Source: CBDFJH01 sp965198095 (GTDB lineage Bacteria > Latescibacterota > UBA2968 > GCA-2709665). From it: 64,000 nucleotides of DNA. Every line of letters begins with the position of its first letter. The stretch's first letter is position 1. The stretch covers positions 2,108,001 through 2,172,000 of the forward strand of contig OZ240239.1 in NCBI GenBank assembly GCA_965198095.1, written 5' to 3'. A program made the translations under genes and the position numbers. Positions 59,054 through 64,000 of the stretch are shown in pieces. Under the pieces are notes generated by a model that was not told the origin of the DNA, searched no databases, and was given only the letters and a program-made list of their open reading frames with translations.

Positions 59054-60694
59054 ATGAACGGCGCAGAACTGTTCGTCAGGGAACTGGTGGATCGAGACGT
59101 AGCCTATTTGGCGACCCTTTGTGGCCACGGGCAAGATCCTCTCTACGAGGCCTGTGACGTCGCGGGACTTCGACTCGTCGATGTACGAAATGAACAGGCA
59201 GCGGGCTACATCGCGGAGTCTACGGGGCGTCTGACGCGTCGGCCCGGGGTTTGCGCCGCCAGCAGCGGGGTCGCCCACGCGAACGCCCTCACAGGTGTCG
59301 TTGACGCGCACATCGATGGCGCCCCGATGCTGCTCGTTACCGGATGCGGGCCCACCGAATCGATCGGTCGGGGCCATTTTCAGGATTTTCCTCAAGTCGC
59401 GATGGCGGAACCGGTCTGCAAGTATGCGAAAACGATCGTTCGCGCAGAGCGCATTCCCCAATACGTGCACGAAGCCTTTGCCGCGGCCATGGCTCCTTGT
59501 CAGGGACCGGTACACCTCACCTTTCCGCTGGATATCCAATCTGCCGACGTGGACCCTGGCTCGCTGATTCACGTACACGAGCCGACGCCTGCGCGATCTC
59601 AAGGAGATCCCGACGAGATCCAGGAGGCAGTCCACCTCCTTTCTGCGTCGGAGCGTCCGCTCCTCATCGCGGGCAGTGGCCTGTACTATGCGAAGGGCGA
59701 GGATGCCCTGCGCGAGCTGGCGACGAACTTTTCGATCCCGGTTGTCGTTCCGATCTGGGATCGAGGCTCGGTGCCAGAGCCGATGGAGCCGTTTATGGGC
59801 GTGATTGGAGCGGTGTCTGGCGGGCCGGCACTTCTTCCGGAGGCCGATCTCGTGTTGATGATCGGCGCACGTTGCGACTACCGAGTCGGTTTTCTCCAGC
59901 CTCCGGTCGTCCAGCAGGACGCAAAGGTCGTTCGAGTGAGTGCCGATCCTATCCAAATCAACCAAGGCGTGGGCGCCCACGTCAGCATTCCGGGTGATCC
60001 GAGGTCTGTACTGCTCCAACTGAGGGATGCCTGTACATCCTTCGGCGTTTCTCCAAAAACAGATTGGCTGGAGGAAGCCAGAACGCGGCAGGAGGCATTC
60101 AGAAACGGTTGTATGAAGTCTGCAGAAAGCAAGGAGGGAACGCTTCACGCCGTCGATATCTTAACGGCCGTTCAGTCCAACCTGACCGACGACACCATCT
60201 TGATCATAGACGGAGGCAACATCGGGCAGTGGGCCCATCAGGTCCTCTGTTGCGACCGCTACCCGGGCGACTGGATTTCCAGCGGCGCGAGCGGCGTGGT
60301 GGGTCATGGGTTGCCGTCGGCCATGGCGGCGCGACTCGCACATCCCGGGAGGCCGGTCGTCCTGATCACGGGCGACGGTGCCCTCACGTTCACAGCCGCA
60401 GAATTCGAAACCGCCGCCCGGCAAGGCCTGAATTTCATCGCGATCGTGGCGGATGATGAGGCTTGGGGCATTACGCTAACGGGTCACGAACGGACCTTCG
60501 GTCGGGGAATATCGAGCGAGCTCGGACCGGTCCGATTCGACTTGATGGCGGAGGCCTTCGGAGCTCGCGGATTGAGGGTAACGCGCGCAGACCAGATTGC
60601 GGCGGCCATCGCGGAAGGTCTCGCTGTCGACCGCCCCACCCTGATCCACGTCCCGGTTGCGAGGAGTCATCCGACTTGCCTATTGGATCAATGA
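59054..60694 (+). CDS. ThDP-dependent enzyme of acetolactate synthase type
   Basis: ATG 59054 is chosen because AAAGGAG precedes it by ~6 bases; an earlier in-frame start overlaps the peptidase gene. 546 aa in three domains: Pyr domain with the catalytic Glu in VRNEQAAGYIAE, middle domain (LLSASERPLLIAGSGLYYAK), PP domain with the ThDP-metal motif ITGDGALTFTAAEFETA ... DDEAWG. SNGVAH-type CAASSGVAHANAL is also seen. Members include acetolactate synthase, oxalyl-CoA and benzoylformate decarboxylases; none can be singled out. No small IlvN-like subunit is near. Confidence 0.88.
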   Translation: MNGAELFVRELVDRDVAYLATLCGHGQDPLYEACDVAGLRLVDVRNEQAAGYIAESTGRLTRRPGVCAASSGVAHANALTGVVDAHIDGAPMLLVTGCGPTESIGRGHFQDFPQVAMAEPVCKYAKTIVRAERIPQYVHEAFAAAMAPCQGPVHLTFPLDIQSADVDPGSLIHVHEPTPARSQGDPDEIQEAVHLLSASERPLLIAGSGLYYAKGEDALRELATNFSIPVVVPIWDRGSVPEPMEPFMGVIGAVSGGPALLPEADLVLMIGARCDYRVGFLQPPVVQQDAKVVRVSADPIQINQGVGAHVSIPGDPRSVLLQLRDACTSFGVSPKTDWLEEARTRQEAFRNGCMKSAESKEGTLHAVDILTAVQSNLTDDTILIIDGGNIGQWAHQVLCCDRYPGDWISSGASGVVGHGLPSAMAARLAHPGRPVVLITGDGALTFTAAEFETAARQGLNFIAIVADDEAWGITLTGHERTFGRGISSELGPVRFDLMAEAFGARGLRVTRADQIAAAIAEGLAVDRPTLIHVPVARSHPTCLLDQ

Positions 60695-60837
60695 AGACGC
60701 CTTATCCACTGCTCGGGATCGTTCTTATCCTCGAAATTTCAGCTGTAGCAGAACATCTGTCTACCCAGGCGTCCGTCATAAAGGCGTCACATTTCGATCC
60801 TATGCATATCCCCGTATTGGCGGATGCCGGTGCCTAT

Positions 60838-61278
60838 TCAGTTTTCCTCTTTCAGCATCTCTACCATCACATCCAACGCAGCGATATACCCCCGCCACTT
60901 GAACCCGGCGATCTGCCCGACGGCGACGGACGATATGCACGAACCGTGCCTGAACCCCTCTCGAGCGTGGATGTTTGAGAGATGTACTTCGACGACGGGC
61001 AGCGCGCTGTCTTCTATCGCATCTCGAAGCGAGTACCCGAACCCGGTGAGGCCCGCCGGGTTGACGATGATTCCCGCTACGTCTTTGTGCGCTACGTGGA
61101 TTTTTTCTACGAGGTCACCTTCGTGATTTGACTGGTAGAGGATGAGTTCCACGCCCAGGCTGTCGGCCCTCTCGATCATGCGCGCGTGGATCTCATCAAG
61201 CGTCTCGACGCCGTAATGTTCGGCCTTCCGCTTGCCGAGCATGTTCAGGTTGGGTCCCTGGAGAACCAGAATCTTCAT
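60838..61278 (-). CDS. aroQ: Type II 3-dehydroquinate dehydratase
   Basis: Third step of the shikimate pathway. 146 aa, standard length. Motifs: LQGPNLNMLGKRKAEHYG (catalytic Tyr and Arg region), YQSNHEGDLVEKI, IIVNPAGLTGFGYSLRDAI, PVVEVHLSNIHAREGFRHGS with the catalytic His. The Thr-His-T.V of many relatives is here GFGYSLRDA, a usual variant. Last gene of a minus-strand run with the NUDIX and accD genes; convergent with the ThDP enzyme gene. Confidence 0.95.
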   Translation of the reverse strand: MKILVLQGPNLNMLGKRKAEHYGVETLDEIHARMIERADSLGVELILYQSNHEGDLVEKIHVAHKDVAGIIVNPAGLTGFGYSLRDAIEDSALPVVEVHLSNIHAREGFRHGSCISSVAVGQIAGFKWRGYIAALDVMVEMLKEEN

Positions 61279-61348
61279 TGCCGCTCCCTTCGATCTATGG
61301 CTTCAACCCCGCGCAGAACGAGACACGATTGACCATCGGATGCCAAAC

Positions 61349-61855
61349 TCATAGCGGCGACGGATCCGGGGAAAGGGTAAACCTGAGCCCTCCTTCCTTG
61401 GGGCTGCAGACTCCAAACTGCACGCAAAGCGATTCCCGCGCATCTGCGACAGTCGCGATCTTGAGCGCCCGGGCCGCATTCTCAATCATGGGGAGTTCGC
61501 TCGTCCGACTCAATTCGATCCATTCCAGATCACCCTCTTTGCAGGGGCCCACGTTCACGCGGTCAGTCGATCCCGTGCAGAAGATGACGATCGAGATGTT
61601 CCCTCCCTCAGGCTGCGTAAACACGACTCGAATTTTGAGATCTCGTACCTCTTCATCCGAAAGGCCCGTCTCTTCCCCTATTTCACGAAGGGCGGCACGC
61701 TCTACATTCCCCATGTCCTGGGGTTCCATTCGGCCACCGATTCCTGTCCACAGACCGGGGGCAAACGCTTTCTCCTCCGACCTTCGAAGGAGAAGGACGT
61801 GGTCGTCGCGAAACAGAAAGACTGCAATGTAGACTTTGATCGCCGCGGACACCAA
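61349..61855 (-). CDS. NUDIX hydrolase
   Basis: 168 aa with the full Nudix box: G.....E.......REU.EE.G as GRMEPQDMGNVERAALREIG and EETGL (about residues 41-65). Hydrolyses a nucleoside diphosphate linked to another group; 8-oxo-dGTP or a similar compound is possible, but the substrate is not readable from sequence. Lies 52 bases downstream of accD and 70 upstream of aroQ on the same strand. Confidence 0.9.
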   Translation of the reverse strand: MVSAAIKVYIAVFLFRDDHVLLLRRSEEKAFAPGLWTGIGGRMEPQDMGNVERAALREIGEETGLSDEEVRDLKIRVVFTQPEGGNISIVIFCTGSTDRVNVGPCKEGDLEWIELSRTSELPMIENAARALKIATVADARESLCVQFGVCSPKEGGLRFTLSPDPSPL

Positions 61856-61907
61856 AACCGATCCTTATCCCTACAGCATGTCGTCCGGAACCCGGCCCAA
61901 TCCCTGC

Positions 61908-62783
61908 TCAGACGGCAGCTCGGGTGGGAGATGACCCCCCGGCTAGCAATCCGAGAAGGTTGGAGAGCGTCTGCTTCATCTCACTTCTTGGGACGATCAT
62001 GTCTACAAACCCGTTGGCAAGGACCTGCTCGGCCCGCTGGGCCCTTCTCAGGGCACCCATCTCCTCTTCTCCGACTGACCGCTCCGTGATTCGCTCACCG
62101 GTGAATCCGATGAGGGCATCGGGCTCGGCAATGTTTATATCGCCGATCAAGGCGTAACTGGCCGAGACGCCCGCGGTTGTCGGGTCGGTCAACAATGAGA
62201 TGAAAGGCGGGCCCTCCTCGGCAAACTGAGCCAGCTTCACGTTGATCTTGGCCAGTTGCATCAGCGAGAGAATACTCTCCTGCATTCTGGCTCCCCCTGA
62301 ACGACAAATGAGGATCAAAGGGAACCCCTCTGCTGCACATCTGTCGACCAAACGGCAAATCCTTTCTCCCTCCGCCGAGCCCAGAGAGCCACCTCTGAAA
62401 CCGAACTCGTGGATTCCAATGCCTACGGGTCGTCCGGAAATCCTTCCGATGCCCGTACAAACCGCGGCGCCCAGACCGGTTTTTTTTTGGTCGTCTTTGA
62501 TTCGATCGATGTACCGCTCCTTGTCTCTGAACCCAAGAACGTCCGCGGACCTGACCTCCCCGGCGATCTCTTGAAACGTGCCCTCATCCACAACGTGGTC
62601 GAGGTATTCCCGATAGCCGATCCGGAAATGCGCCCCGCAGTTCGGACAAATGCCATAGTTCTGATCGATCTGTTTCCTGTAGACCGTCTGGTGACACCGC
62701 TCGCATTTGATCCAGAGATTCTCCGGTATCCCCTTCCTGACCATGGTCCGGATACCAGACTTCAACCTTTCGAACCAGTTCAC
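61908..62783 (-). CDS. accD: Acetyl-CoA carboxylase carboxyltransferase beta subunit
   Basis: Carboxyl transfer from biotin to acetyl-CoA, first step of fatty-acid synthesis. 291 aa. The N-terminal zinc ribbon is complete: KCERCHQTVY and GICPNCGAHF. The carboxyltransferase core follows (GIHEFGFRGGSLGSAEGERI, ICRSGGARMQESILSLMQ, TDPTTAGVSASYALIGD, GFTGERITE). accA is not in the window. First gene of its minus-strand run; the region upstream is AT-rich. Confidence 0.96.
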   Translation of the reverse strand: MNWFERLKSGIRTMVRKGIPENLWIKCERCHQTVYRKQIDQNYGICPNCGAHFRIGYREYLDHVVDEGTFQEIAGEVRSADVLGFRDKERYIDRIKDDQKKTGLGAAVCTGIGRISGRPVGIGIHEFGFRGGSLGSAEGERICRLVDRCAAEGFPLILICRSGGARMQESILSLMQLAKINVKLAQFAEEGPPFISLLTDPTTAGVSASYALIGDINIAEPDALIGFTGERITERSVGEEEMGALRRAQRAEQVLANGFVDMIVPRSEMKQTLSNLLGLLAGGSSPTRAAV

Positions 62784-63310
62784 AACATTCCCCTTTGAGA
62801 TTTAGGCATTGCCTTTGTCTCTCCGCGCCACCGTCCTGAAACCAATCGGCTTTGCCGGGATATTCATAAGTCTCAATATAGTTTGAAGTTTACTCAAACA
62901 GCATCGGCCCGACCCTGGTGGGATCGGCTGAACAATATAGAATGAAGCCGAAGCAGGCACAAGGAGTTTCAGGTCATTTTGCGATTGGGATCGCTTGGAA
63001 AGATCGATCTTTCCTGTTGACTTGGTTTCGCGATCCTTATAGATTACTTTAGTCTTGTTTTACGGATCTTATACTTTTATATTAGTCAAGTTTTTTTTCG
63101 GTCTAAGAACACTAATGGTAAAAAGGCGGGCTTGAGTCAAGTGAGGGCCCTTTTTTGGACCCCCACATTAAATCCTCCACACTGCGACGTTGCCGAACGA
63201 CAGCATACCCAATCGCTGAAGAGGGCGGCGGCTATCCGGAGACGTGGAAGACCGTTTACACAACGGAGCGGAGACGAAAGCTCAAACTGTTTTATCCGGA
63301 GGCGATTACG
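62784..63310. other. Divergent intergenic region
   Basis: This 527-base region lies between accD (minus) and the LysR gene (plus). The centre (about 62860-63125) is clearly more AT-rich than the surroundings and should hold promoters for both sides; TTGACT at about 63018 and TATAGAT ~15 bases later are a weak candidate. No gene is convincing; the open frame at 63132-63317 has no ribosome site. Confidence 0.5.
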
Positions 63311-64000
63311 GTGCTGATTGAAAGTCTGAAGGTTTTTTGTGATCTTGTAGAAACCCAGAGCTTCTCCAAGACGGCGGTACTCAATTCGGTGACCCAGTCC
63401 GCCGTAAGCCAGCAACTAAAGAGCATTGAGAAGCGTCAGGGCAGGCCGCTTTTGGAACGTGAGAAGCGTCGACTGACGCTCACGGCCGAAGGGGAAGTCT
63501 TCTACCGTTATGCAAGAGAAATCGTCAGGCGCTATGAGGAGATGCAGCATCGCATTCAGGCGCTCGGAGGCATCGTTTCCGGCACGGTGCGGCTCTCCTC
63601 CATATACAGTGTCGGGATGCTGGAGCTGGCGCCTTACCTCAAAGCCTTCTTAAAAGCCTATCCCAGAGTCGACTTGAGGCTCCAGTACAGCCAAGCCCAG
63701 GAGATTTATGAGAACGTTGCGAGTAGTGAAATCGACCTTGGGATCGTGGCGTATCCTCGTTCCCAACGCAACGTGGACGTGATGTCGTTTACGGAAGATG
63801 AGGTGGTCTTGATCTGCCACCCTTCGAACCCACTCGCAAAGCAGAAATCTGTTTCTCCCAAGGAAATTGAAGGCATACCCCTGATCCTCTTTACGCCAGA
63901 AACGCCTACGCGACGCGCAATTGACCGGTTTTTCAGGAAGCATGCGGTAAAACCCAACGTCGTTATGGAATTGGACCACATTGCCACGCTCAAGAATGCC
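63311..64000 (+). CDS. LysR-family transcriptional regulator (3' partial)
   Basis: GTG 63311 with GGAGG 8 bases upstream opens a frame that runs off the window end (230 codons seen). The N-terminal winged helix-turn-helix is typical: LKVFCDLVETQSFSKTAVL, SVTQSAVSQQLKSIEKRQGR, PLLEREKRRLTLTAEGEVFY. A linker helix and the start of the effector domain follow (GTVRLSSIYSVGMLELAPYL, DLGIVAYP). It resembles the CysB/CbbR group. Divergent from accD across an AT-rich gap, it may regulate that side or a gene beyond the window. Confidence 0.9.
   Translation, partial: MLIESLKVFCDLVETQSFSKTAVLNSVTQSAVSQQLKSIEKRQGRPLLEREKRRLTLTAEGEVFYRYAREIVRRYEEMQHRIQALGGIVSGTVRLSSIYSVGMLELAPYLKAFLKAYPRVDLRLQYSQAQEIYENVASSEIDLGIVAYPRSQRNVDVMSFTEDEVVLICHPSNPLAKQKSVSPKEIEGIPLILFTPETPTRRAIDRFFRKHAVKPNVVMELDHIATLKNA

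Noticed and set aside
1..64000. tRNA or rRNA genes
   Set aside because: I looked for T-loop-like GTTCGA.TC contexts with pairing acceptor stems and conserved rRNA segments and found none convincing; a covariance-model scan could still reveal one.

Overview
The window looks like a GC-rich chromosomal segment from an uncultured Gram-negative-type bacterium. Evidence for an outer membrane is a PorV/PorQ-like protein, a BamA-like barrel, a lipobox lipoprotein and a tandem beta-barrel protein. The mix of huge secreted repeat proteins (LRR, WD40, YWTD, FN3) with dockerin tails, FlgD/T9SS-like C-terminal domains, phytanoyl-CoA dioxygenase and Gfo/Idh/MocA genes is typical of candidate phyla such as Latescibacteria or Poribacteria. 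That placement is inference; no rRNA or tRNA was found to settle it.

Region 1 (1-31.4 kb) is an exoproteome island. It holds seven large secreted multidomain proteins, six ending in a two-EF-loop dockerin-like module and one (25925-31405) carrying a cohesin-like plus dockerin pair at its N-terminus. A small secreted protein (3121-3930) appears to be a cohesin-like domain joined to a FlgD/T9SS-type C-terminal domain. Three proteins carry zinc metalloprotease signatures and one a clostripain/caspase-like His-Cys dyad; the rest of these chains is recognition modules (LRR, WD40, YWTD, CARDB, FN3, a recurring Ig-like domain). The simplest reading is a cohesin-dockerin style surface assembly of proteases and binding proteins. 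The 3' ends encoding the dockerins are shared almost identically between genes, and broken module relics lie between genes, so modules are being shuffled.

Inserted in this island (21.7-25.0 kb) is an insertion-sequence cluster: a broken IS256-type element, a second IS256-like remnant, and an IS3-family element that still looks intact. All of these transposase genes contain short GCCTGCCTGC...GCAGGCAGGC palindromic inserts, some in frame and some frameshifting. A related palindrome sits in a decayed IS1595-like transposase at 44.8 kb. I found complete copies only in transposase genes.

Region 2 (31.8-39.0 kb) is mixed: a nucleotidyltransferase-HEPN fusion, a truncated HigA-like antitoxin and a HicB-like protein, then a HAD hydrolase, prs, DUF423, a lone modA, a phytanoyl-CoA dioxygenase and a decayed Gfo/Idh/MocA oxidoreductase.

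Region 3 (39.6-64 kb) is mostly core and ordinary. It contains a lipoprotein; an L,D-transpeptidase - hypothetical - PorV-like - era - flippase-like run; an IS1595-like remnant; csp; a dihydrodipicolinate-synthase family gene; a TPR protein; a large peptidase-MA/TolB/BamA-like fusion; an HTH-metallo-beta-lactamase fusion; rpiA-sucD plus two sigma54 activators; a NadD-like - M28 peptidase - ThDP enzyme operon behind a clear sigma70 promoter; an aroQ/NUDIX/accD run on the minus strand; and the 5' part of a LysR regulator running off the end.
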